Positions 58,285 to 64,000 of a stretch of 64,000 bases of DNA are shown here, piece after piece. The number at the start of each line of letters is the position of its first letter. The stretch's first letter is position 1. A model generated the notes under the pieces. It was not told the origin of the DNA, searched no databases, and saw only the letters and a program-made list of their open reading frames with translations. The DNA comes from Burkholderiaceae bacterium. GTDB taxonomy: Bacteria; Pseudomonadota; Gammaproteobacteria; Burkholderiales; Burkholderiaceae_E. Position numbers and translations under genes: made by a program. The DNA is taken from the NCBI GenBank assembly GCA_023954045.1, contig JAMLIR010000015.1:29567-93566 (forward strand), in the 5' to 3' direction.

Positions 58285-59397
58285 ATGATTCCTGCCCCCG
58301 CCGGCCGCCCCCCGTTCCGCGCCGACCACATCGGCAGCCTGCTGCGCCCGAAGGCGCTTCGCGAGGCCTTCCGCAAGCACGCCGCCGGCGAGATGAGCGA
58401 CGCCGATTTCCGCGCTGCACAAGACGCGGCGATCCGCGACGTCGTGCGCCTGCAGGAAGAGTGCGGGATGCAGGTGGTGACCGACGGCGAGTTCCGGCGC
58501 ATCTCGTACTGGGAGAAGTTCGTGCGCCTGACCGCGGGCCTCGTGATCAAGGACGCGGTCTTCACGTTCCACGACGAGCACGGCCACGAGTCGGCGTTCA
58601 CCGCGCCGTATGCCGAGGCGAAGGTGTCGCGGCGCGCGCCGATCACTGCCGACGAGATCGCGTTCGTCTCGAAGCTCACGAAGGCGAACCCGAAGGTGAC
58701 GATGCCGTCGCCGTCGACGATGCACTTCTACCGCTTCACCGACTGGGGCGACCCGAGGGTCTACGCCGACCCGGAAGCGTTCTTCGTCGACCTCGGCAAG
58801 ATCTACCAGCAGGAGATCGCCGAACTGTCGGCCGCCGGCTGCAAGTACGTGCAGCTCGACGAAGTGGCGATCGCCATCCTGTGCGACCCGGCCGCGCGCG
58901 AGAAGGTCAAGGCTGCGGGCGGCCACCCCGACCGGCTGGTCGACCTCTACGTCGAGGCGATCAACCAGGCGGTGAAGAACCGCCCGGCCGACGTCACCGT
59001 CGGCGTGCACGTCTGCCGCGGCAACTACAAGGGCATGTACCTGTCCGAGGGCGGCTACGACTCGGTGGGCGAGCGCTTCTTCGGCCGCGCGAACGTCAAC
59101 CACTTCCTGCTCGAGTTCGACACGCCGCGCGCCGGCGGCTTCGACCCGCTGAAGTTCGTGCCGAAGAACAAGGGCGTCGTGCTCGGGCTGGTCAGCTCGA
59201 AGACGCCGCAGCTCGAGGCGATCGACACGCTGAAGCGCCGCGCCGAGGAGGCCGCGAAGTACGTCGACCTCGACCGGCTGGCGATCAGCCCGCAGTGCGG
59301 GTTCGCGAGCACGATGGGCGGCAACCCGGTGACCGAGGCGGACGAGCGGGCGAAGCTGAAGCTGTGCGTGGACGCGGCGAAGGCGATCTGGGGGTAG
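58285..59397 (+). CDS. Cobalamin-independent methionine synthase C-terminal-like methyltransferase
   Basis: A 370-aa TIM-barrel protein of the MetE C-terminal/UROD-like superfamily. DHIGSLLRPKALREAF and QVVTDGEFRRISYWEKFV open the fold; CKYVQLDEVAIAIL, GVHVCRGNYKGMY and ISPQCGFASTMGGNPVTEADE hold the His and Cys residues that bind zinc in MetE. It lacks the MetE N-terminal half, like YxjG/YxjH proteins. It may transfer methyl groups from an unusual donor or act in C1 catabolism. Shine-Dalgarno AAGGAAG is 5 bp upstream. It diverges from the TetR-Liv operon and could be co-regulated with it. Confidence 0.85.
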   Translation: MIPAPAGRPPFRADHIGSLLRPKALREAFRKHAAGEMSDADFRAAQDAAIRDVVRLQEECGMQVVTDGEFRRISYWEKFVRLTAGLVIKDAVFTFHDEHGHESAFTAPYAEAKVSRRAPITADEIAFVSKLTKANPKVTMPSPSTMHFYRFTDWGDPRVYADPEAFFVDLGKIYQQEIAELSAAGCKYVQLDEVAIAILCDPAAREKVKAAGGHPDRLVDLYVEAINQAVKNRPADVTVGVHVCRGNYKGMYLSEGGYDSVGERFFGRANVNHFLLEFDTPRAGGFDPLKFVPKNKGVVLGLVSSKTPQLEAIDTLKRRAEEAAKYVDLDRLAISPQCGFASTMGGNPVTEADERAKLKLCVDAAKAIWG

Positions 59398-59548
59398 GGC
59401 GGCCGGATGTCCCGGAGCGGTGCGGGGTCGGGTAGCTCCAGTTGACCGGCAGCGCGCTGGATCGGCCGCGGCTGGCGGCACTGATCGGCTGCTAGACTGG
59501 CCCCCATGATCCGGGGCGCTCGAACCCGGCGCCTGGAGGAGATCCCGG

Positions 59549-59875
59549 ATGCATCCGAAGACAATCGGATCGACAGTGATTCTTTCGACGACGATCTTTG
59601 GCGCAGTGCTGGCCGCCGGGCCAGGCCCCGAGGCAGCGTGCAACGCCCTCGCCGAAGAGACTCGATCGGCAGTAGTCCTGAAGAAGCAGGGGCTACCGGT
59701 CGACGAGGCGATCAAGGTGCTGTCCTCCAAGCCCGTGCCGGACACCGTCCCGCCCGAGCAGGCCGACTTCTTCAAGAAGCAGTTGCCGGGCGCTGCCCGC
59801 TTCGCGTACATGGCCGGGATATCCGCGGACGGCGCGGCAAAGTTCTACCTGAAGCAGTGCCGCATCGGATCCTGA
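59549..59875 (+). CDS. Small secreted protein of unknown function
   Basis: A 108-aa protein with a likely signal peptide (STVILSTTIFGAVLAAG) and two cysteines near the ends of the mature part (EAACNALAE and KQCRIGS) that could form a disulfide. GGAGGAG stands 8 bp before the ATG. No known family is recognised. It precedes two six-cysteine secreted paralogues on the same strand. Confidence 0.7.
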   Translation: MHPKTIGSTVILSTTIFGAVLAAGPGPEAACNALAEETRSAVVLKKQGLPVDEAIKVLSSKPVPDTVPPEQADFFKKQLPGAARFAYMAGISADGAAKFYLKQCRIGS

Positions 59876-59918
59876 GCCGCACCTCGCCCTTCCTCACCCT
59901 TCCTCTCCCCGTGAACCC

Positions 59919-60509
59919 ATGCCGATCCCGCTCCTCGCCCGCACACTGCTCGCGTGCGCATCCCTCGTCGCCGCGCCAGCCCTGGCGCAGTCCTTCTCGT
60001 GCCCGGAACTCCGGGCGGTCCTGGCCGAAGCCGACCGCGACTTCGCCTCATCGAAGGGCCGGCAGCTGAAGAAGGAAAACGCCGCCGACTTCGCTCGCGC
60101 CAACGGCCTGCCGGCCGGCAAGCTCGACATCAAGTACCAGCGGCTTGTTCACGAAGCGAACAAGCCACTGACGGGGCCCGTGACCGGATGCCAGGTCGTC
60201 GACGCCTATCTGGAAGACAAGCAGTCCACGCTCAGGCAGTCGTCGTTCGAGTGCCGGTACGAGCCCGGGTCGTCCGTTTCGCGCATCACGCCCGCTCTGC
60301 GCAAGCAGCTGCACGACTGCGTCGGCGGCGAGGTGGATTCGGACTCCGACGGCACGAGCCTCGTCATCTACGTGGACCGGGTGGAGTCGGGAGAAGGCAT
60401 GCGTGGCGTATCGGTCGAACTCGAGACCAATCCCGCTGACGGCGCGACGCTCTCGGTGCGCAAGTCGGTATGCGTCAGGAAGACGCCGGCGGGCTGCGAT
60501 GACGAGTGA
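59919..60509 (+). CDS. Secreted six-cysteine protein A, unknown function
   Basis: A 196-aa protein with a signal peptide (LLARTLLACASLVAAPALAQ) and six cysteines in the mature part, in the contexts SFSCPEL, TGCQVV, FECRYE, HDCVGG, SVCVRK and AGCDDE. It begins after cleavage with a CPELRAVLAEADRDF segment shared with the next gene. No family is recognised. Its 3' end overlaps the next gene by 11 bp. Confidence 0.75.
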   Translation: MPIPLLARTLLACASLVAAPALAQSFSCPELRAVLAEADRDFASSKGRQLKKENAADFARANGLPAGKLDIKYQRLVHEANKPLTGPVTGCQVVDAYLEDKQSTLRQSSFECRYEPGSSVSRITPALRKQLHDCVGGEVDSDSDGTSLVIYVDRVESGEGMRGVSVELETNPADGATLSVRKSVCVRKTPAGCDDE

Positions 60510-61188
60510 GACGGATCCGCTGTCGGCCTTGCGGCCGCGAGGCGGACGCTGGCGCAGTTTCCGCGCCGGCGCAGCGGCCGGGTGCGTCGCCTTGTCGACG
60601 CCGCTGCTCGCCGGCACCGCAGCCCATGCGCAAGCGATCGCCTGCCCCGATCTGGCCGCCATCGTGGAGACCGCCGAGGCGGATTTCGCCCCGATCCGAG
60701 GGTCGTTGAAGAGCTCGATCATGCCGGGCGCCAACCCCTTGCGCGACGCCCCCGCGCACGGCGCCCCGGATGCGGCGGGCGGCGCCGAGACCGCCAGGGA
60801 TTTCGAGAAACGCGTGCTCTCGACGAAGTTCGAGGTGCATCTGTACGCAACGACCCGGCCGCTGGCCGGCGCAGGCTCCTGCGAGATCCGGTCGATGCAC
60901 AAGGAGGACGCGCGCGCTGCCCTGAGGCAGGCAACCTACCGCTGCGACTGGCCGGCGGGTCAGGGCCTCGCCGAGCTGAAGCGGTCGGTGGCTTCCTGTC
61001 TGGCGAACGTGGCGATGCGCGAGGAAACGGCGCAATCGATCCGCCTCTACCTGCAGCGTGACTCGTCCGGAGACGGCGAGCGCAGCGTGCTGGTATCGGC
61101 GGAGGCCGACGGCGCGCAGGCGACCAGGCTGTCGGTCACGAGAACGGACTGCAGCAGTCGCGCCGCCGGTGCTTGCCGAGAAAGGTGA
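60499..61188 (+). CDS. Secreted six-cysteine protein B, paralogue of the upstream gene
   Basis: A 229-aa protein. After a longer n-region (SALRPRGGRWRSF) and a hydrophobic signal (GAAAGCVALSTPLLAGTAAHAQA) come six cysteines in the order IACPDL, GSCEIR, YRCDWP, ASCLAN, TDCSSR and GACRER. They match those of the previous protein one for one, as does the opening CPDLAAIVETAEADF. Two extra stretches after the first cysteine make it longer. The ATG at 60499 overlaps the upstream gene, so the pair is probably coupled. Function unknown. Confidence 0.72.
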   Translation: MTSETDPLSALRPRGGRWRSFRAGAAAGCVALSTPLLAGTAAHAQAIACPDLAAIVETAEADFAPIRGSLKSSIMPGANPLRDAPAHGAPDAAGGAETARDFEKRVLSTKFEVHLYATTRPLAGAGSCEIRSMHKEDARAALRQATYRCDWPAGQGLAELKRSVASCLANVAMREETAQSIRLYLQRDSSGDGERSVLVSAEADGAQATRLSVTRTDCSSRAAGACRER

Positions 61189-61727
61189 CAACGGGGACGC
61201 AGTTTCCCGAGTCAGCGCCCCTGCACGCATTGCATCCACGCTGGCGCGCGCACTCGCTCGTCATTGCTGCCGGCGGTCGCGCCTTGTCGTGGTCGAGGTT
61301 CCGGGTCTCGCCCTGGGGATGCAGGACTCCCACTTCCAGCGCGTTTCGCCCAGGGCCGACCTCGGATCGAGGTAGGGCCGTGCGTCTCAGCCGTGCCCAA
61401 GGGCGGCGGCCGGCAGCACCGAAACGAGAAGCGTCGCAGCAAGGCCGGCGAGGCTGGGCTTGCGCATGGATCATCGACTCCCGGAAAGTGCGGTATCGCG
61501 CAGGATTGTGGGCACATCTCTCGCTGCCGATCCCCGCTTCGGCTTTGGTGGAATCGTCACGCGGTGAAGAACTCGACCCGTGTCTCGTACCCTTTACCAG
61601 GATACGGGGCGATGTGGGGCTGGGCGAGCATATGGCCGGCCATGGTCTCATACCGGCGATGGGCTCGCATCGACGCCATGTGATCGATGCCGGTGGGCCT
61701 CGCGCGACCGGGTATCATCGGCGCCTC
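61189..61727. other. 539-bp region without an intact gene
   Basis: No convincing full-length gene on either strand. It contains a minus-strand signal-peptide-like open frame that stops after 26 codons (61387-61467), described separately, and possibly the tRNA promoter (TATCAT at 61713-61718). Open frames here shift repeatedly, which suggests decayed coding sequence. Confidence 0.5.
61387..61467 (-). pseudogene. Orphan signal-peptide start of a lost secreted protein gene
   Basis: On the minus strand, an ATG preceded by GGGAG opens a 26-codon frame: MRKPSLAG, then a strongly hydrophobic stretch LAATLLVSVLPAAALG and HG before TGA. This is a textbook export signal with a stop just after the cleavage region. 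No convincing mature protein follows in any single frame, so it is probably the remnant of a degraded gene; a genuine tiny secreted peptide is less likely. Confidence 0.45.
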
Positions 61728-61805
61728 GGGCCTCTAGCTCATGATGGTCAGAGCAGCGGACTCATAATCCGTTGGTGCCGGGTTCGACTCCCGGGGGGCC
61801 CACCA
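61728..61805 (+). tRNA. tRNA-Ile (CAU anticodon, lysidine-type)
   Basis: A 78-nt cloverleaf with encoded CCA. The acceptor stem is GGGCCTC / GGGGCCC, the D stem GCTC/GAGC, the anticodon arm GCGGA-CTCATAA-TCCGT with CAT at the anticodon, and the T arm CCGGG-TTCGACT-CCCGG. The overall sequence is that of the minor tRNA-Ile2 whose C34 is converted to lysidine by TilS to read AUA, not of elongator or initiator Met. The D-loop (ATGATGGTCA) looks one base longer than usual. Confidence 0.85.
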
Positions 61806-61892
61806 GAATGCGGGGCAGACGGTGATGCCGGACTCTCCTGGGGGCGCGTTTTGGACGCGGCGCCTTACTGGACGCCGCGGTTGCGTGTCGGT

Positions 61893-61935
61893 GGCGGGCG
61901 TAACTTGCGCAGATCTGGCGGACGAATTTTGCACA
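61893..61935. repeat. IS21 left-end terminal repeats (two copies)
   Basis: GGCGGGCGTAACTTGCGCA (61893-61911) and GGCGGACGAATTTTGCACA (61917-61935) are two related 19-bp repeats, 14 of 19 identical. Their reverse complements match the right-end repeats. Such multiple transposase-binding repeats are characteristic of IS21 ends. Confidence 0.75.
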
Positions 61936-61947
61936 CTCGGGCACGTT

Positions 61948-61962
61948 GCTCACTTTGTGAGC
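61948..61962 (+). other. Hairpin between the IS21 left end and istA
   Basis: GCTCAC-TTT-GTGAGC is a perfect 6-bp stem with a 3-base loop, 16 bp before the istA ATG. It may affect expression of istA or be bound by IstB; there is no T-run. Confidence 0.45.
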
Positions 61963-61978
61963 GACCGTGGAGCCGCCC

Positions 61979-63013
61979 ATGCATGGGAGGGAGCAGCGAG
62001 TGTTGTTACGTCACTATCTGGAGCAAGGGCTGAGCAAGGCCGAGGTCGCCGCGCGGCTGGGGATCAGCCGGCGCACGGTCTACTACTGGGTCAACTCCGG
62101 CCAACTCGACCGGGAGCTCGATGACGAGCCGGTCAGGTACAAGCCGAGGCCCGTGGTGGCGCGCAAGGTCGATGCCTTCCGCGGCATCGTCCAGATGCGC
62201 CTGTCGGAGTACCCCAAGCTGTCGGCGGTGCGCCTGTTCGACGAGATCAAGGCGGCCGGCTACGACGGCGGCTACACGCAACTCAAGGAGTTCGTGCGGC
62301 AGGTGCGGCCGACGCCACCGGTCGATCCGGTCGTGCGCTTCGAGACGGCGCCGGGGCACCAGGCGCAGGTGGACTTCGCCGAGTTCCGCCTGCCGTGGGG
62401 CAAGCGCTATGCGCTCGTGGTGGTGCTCGGTTACTCGCGGCTGCTGTGGCTGCAGTTCTTCAGGCGCCAGACGATGGCGGTGCTGATGCGCGGGCTCGAG
62501 GAGGCGTTCGAGTTCTTCGGCGGGGTGACCAGCGAGTTGCTGTTCGATCAACTCAAGGCCGTCATCATCGACGACGAACGGCTGGACGGCGGCAGGTTGC
62601 TGGAGAACGCGGAGTTCCTGCGCTTCGCGGCCCATTGGGGCTTTCGGATCAGGGCGTGCCGTCCGTATCGGGCGCGCACCAAGGGCAAGGTCGAGCGGCC
62701 GATCAGCTACGTCCGCCAGAGCTTCTTCTACGGTCGCAGCTTCCTCAACGACGACGACCTCAACGCCCAGGCGCTGTCGTGGATGGCGCGCACGGCCAAC
62801 GTCCGGCTGCACCGCACGATCCTCGAAGCGCCTCAGGCCCGCTTCGAACGGGACGAGCGGGGGCTGCTCAAGCCGCTGGCGCTTCAGCCCTACCGCTCGC
62901 TGGTTCTGGAGCCGGCGCGGCCTGCGGGCAGGCTGCGGCTGCCGCAGGCGCTGCCGAGCGTCGAGCGCCGATCGCTGGCGGTGTACGAGCAGATCGCCGG
63001 GGGCATCGCATGA
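61979..63013 (+). CDS. istA: IS21-family transposase IstA
   Basis: A 344-aa DDE transposase. The N-terminal helix-turn-helix is LSKAEVAARLGISRRTVYYWVNSG; the catalytic residues lie in QAQVDFAEFRLPWG (first Asp), LLFDQLKAVI (second Asp) and KGKVERPISYVRQSFFYGRSF (Glu). The C-terminus has the IstA-type beta-barrel part. It appears full length and intact. The start at ATG 61979 follows GGAG by 7 bp; GTG at 61967 is an alternative. Its stop overlaps istB (ATGA). Confidence 0.92.
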   Translation: MHGREQRVLLRHYLEQGLSKAEVAARLGISRRTVYYWVNSGQLDRELDDEPVRYKPRPVVARKVDAFRGIVQMRLSEYPKLSAVRLFDEIKAAGYDGGYTQLKEFVRQVRPTPPVDPVVRFETAPGHQAQVDFAEFRLPWGKRYALVVVLGYSRLLWLQFFRRQTMAVLMRGLEEAFEFFGGVTSELLFDQLKAVIIDDERLDGGRLLENAEFLRFAAHWGFRIRACRPYRARTKGKVERPISYVRQSFFYGRSFLNDDDLNAQALSWMARTANVRLHRTILEAPQARFERDERGLLKPLALQPYRSLVLEPARPAGRLRLPQALPSVERRSLAVYEQIAGGIA

Positions 63014-63837
63014 GCGTCTCGCAGACACAGCGCCATGCGATCCGAGGCATGCTGGCCGACCTCAAGATGCCGGGTTCGCTGGAGGCGGTCGACGCCATCC
63101 TGGGCGAGGTCGACGGCGGGCGGGTCGGCGCGACCGACGCCATCAGCCGGCTGCTTGGCGCACAGATCTCGCTGCGCAACAATCGCCGCCTGCAGGCGGC
63201 GATGCGCTCGTCACGCCTGCCGGCGATCAAGACACTCGAGGGGTTCGACTTCTCCTTCCAGCCATCGATCAAGCGCGAGCAGATCGAGAGCCTGCACGAG
63301 CTCGGCTTCATCGAACGCAAGGAGAACGTCGTCTTCCTCGGGCCGCCGGGGGTGGGCAAGACGCATCTGGCCATCAGCCTGGCGATCGCCGCGGCCAAGG
63401 GCGGGCGGCGGGTCTACTACGGCACGCTGACCGACCTGATCCGCTCGCTCGAAGAGGCGCAGGCCGCCGGTCAACTGTCGCGGCGCCTGGCGGTGCTGAC
63501 GCACCCGTCGCTGCTCGTGGTCGACGAGATCGGCTATCTGCCGGTCAGTCACGCCGGCGCGGTGCTCTTCTTCCAGCTCATGAACCGGCGCTACGAGCAC
63601 GCCTCCACCGTCCTGACGTCCAACAAGGGCTTCGAGGACTGGGGCACCGTCCTGGGCGACGAAGTCATGGCGGCCGCGCTCATCGACCGGGTGCTGCATC
63701 ACTGTCATCTGGTCAACATCCGGGGCAACAGCTTCCGGATGCGCGAGCACACTGCCTTGCATCAGGCCCTTCAGGCCGACCTGGACGTCCAGGCCGGCAG
63801 GAAGGCACCCAGATCCAGGGCCCGATCAACCAACTGA
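63010..63837 (+). CDS. istB: IS21-family helper ATPase IstB
   Basis: A 275-aa AAA+ ATPase of the DnaC/IstB group that regulates IstA. The N-terminal helical domain (MLADLKMPGSLEAVDAIL to LPAIKTLEGFDFSFQPSIKR) is followed by Walker A VFLGPPGVGKTHLAISLAIAAAKGG, Walker B LLVVDEIGYLPVSHAGAVLFFQLMNRRYE and sensor LTSNKGFEDWGTVLGD, then the LIDRVLHHCHLVNIRGNSFRM motif. Intact, translationally coupled to istA. Confidence 0.94.
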   Translation: MSVSQTQRHAIRGMLADLKMPGSLEAVDAILGEVDGGRVGATDAISRLLGAQISLRNNRRLQAAMRSSRLPAIKTLEGFDFSFQPSIKREQIESLHELGFIERKENVVFLGPPGVGKTHLAISLAIAAAKGGRRVYYGTLTDLIRSLEEAQAAGQLSRRLAVLTHPSLLVVDEIGYLPVSHAGAVLFFQLMNRRYEHASTVLTSNKGFEDWGTVLGDEVMAAALIDRVLHHCHLVNIRGNSFRMREHTALHQALQADLDVQAGRKAPRSRARSTN

Positions 63838-63856
63838 GGAAACCGGGCGGTCCGCG

Positions 63857-63899
63857 TGTGCAATTTTCAGCCGCCGCTTCTGTGCAATCTTCGTCCGGC
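63857..63899. repeat. IS21 right-end terminal repeats (two copies)
   Basis: TGTGCAATTTTCAGCCGCC (63857-63875) and TGTGCAATCTTCGTCCGGC (63881-63899), inverted relative to the two left-end repeats. The outer copy is followed by the GACA tip at 63903-63906. Confidence 0.75.
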
Positions 63900-64000
63900 G
63901 TTGACACCCGGCTTGAGCAATGGCCACCCCTGCTGAGACAGAACTGTGCCTTTGACAGAATGGGGGCGGGCTTGGCAAGCGCCACAAGCCATTGATTGAT

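Larger units (their letters stand above)
61886..63906 (+). mobile_element. IS21-family insertion sequence
   Basis: About 2.0 kb with istA and istB in the usual overlapping order. Tips are proposed as TGTC (61886) and GACA (63906), giving the TG...CA ends of the family; the terminal 26 bp match at about 17 positions when inverted. Inside, multiple terminal repeats are seen: two on the left and two on the right. No target duplication was found directly at the tips, so the exact borders may be slightly off or the flanks rearranged. It lies 80 bp downstream of tRNA-Ile. Confidence 0.85.

Noticed and set aside
61728-61805. Possible tRNA-Met instead of tRNA-Ile
   Set aside because: The CAT anticodon alone is ambiguous, but the acceptor stem, anticodon stem and T arm match the lysidine-type tRNA-Ile2, and the acceptor stem does not resemble that of bacterial elongator or initiator tRNA-Met.
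63907-64000. Possible start of a second insertion element or promoter after the IS21 right end (TTTGACAG near 63951)
   Set aside because: Only 94 bp are visible; no inverted repeat or open frame can be confirmed before the window ends.

Overview
The window is a GC-rich (about 70% by eye), densely coded bacterial chromosome segment. It looks like a betaproteobacterium, most likely Burkholderiales or a close relative. Supporting signs are the queG-tsaE-amiC / mutL-miaA neighbourhood, the rpsU-yqeY-dnaG-rpoD macromolecular synthesis block, an RpoD with a lysine/alanine/proline-rich N-terminal extension, a branched-chain amino acid type ABC operon with an acyl-CoA ligase, and a cytochrome cd1 nitrite reductase. 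The taxonomic call is inference; no rRNA gene is present.

Layout. 1-9.5 kb: housekeeping genes: miaA (3' end outside the window), a Bcr/CflA-type MFS exporter, mutL, a DedA protein, an orphan OmpR-type regulator lacking the receiver lysine, the cell-wall amidase amiC, tsaE, queG, and a Crp/Fnr regulator of the Dnr type. 9.5-15.3 kb: a denitrification island with nirS, a c551-type cytochrome, a NirF-like propeller gene whose predicted start lies across a strong terminator, and a divergent TonB-dependent receptor. An FNR/Dnr box lies in the divergent promoter region. 15.4-22.8 kb: a chalcone-isomerase-like secreted protein, xerD, a DsbA-NhaA fusion, pirin, azoreductase, a LysR regulator and glutathione reductase. 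22.8-28.9 kb: a complete Mrp Na+/H+ antiporter operon (fused AB, C, D, E, F, G) with overlapping genes. 28.9-36.2 kb: a P2-type ATPase, a HpaR-like MarR regulator divergent from a class II aldolase and a ketopantoate-reductase-like gene, ybaK, plsY and a ROK kinase.

36.2-42.4 kb: tsaD, two membrane diguanylate cyclases with degenerate I-sites flanking a HI0933-type flavoprotein, and a Lon-like AAA ATPase without a protease domain. 42.5-48.3 kb: the rpsU-yqeY-dnaG-rpoD block. 48.3-51 kb: a DUF2189 membrane protein, a DUF2788 small protein, a DMT transporter and a VapBC toxin-antitoxin pair. 51-58.3 kb: a minus-strand operon TetR, substrate-binding protein, acyl-CoA ligase, LivH (frameshifted), LivM, LivF, LivG. 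It diverges from a MetE-C-terminal-like methyltransferase across a palindromic operator. 59.5-61.2 kb: small secreted proteins, including two adjacent six-cysteine paralogues. 61.7-63.9 kb: tRNA-Ile(CAU) followed by an IS21-family element (istA, istB, paired terminal repeats).

The strongest leads are: the anaerobic nir region with its Dnr-type regulator, box, TonB receptor and terminator-spanning NirF-like gene; the N-terminal DsbA-NhaA fusion; the histone-H1-like RpoD extension; the six-cysteine secreted pair; the response regulator lacking its conserved lysine; and several -10 elements placed so close to start codons that leaderless mRNAs are expected. No CRISPR array, prophage or clearly new defence system was seen.
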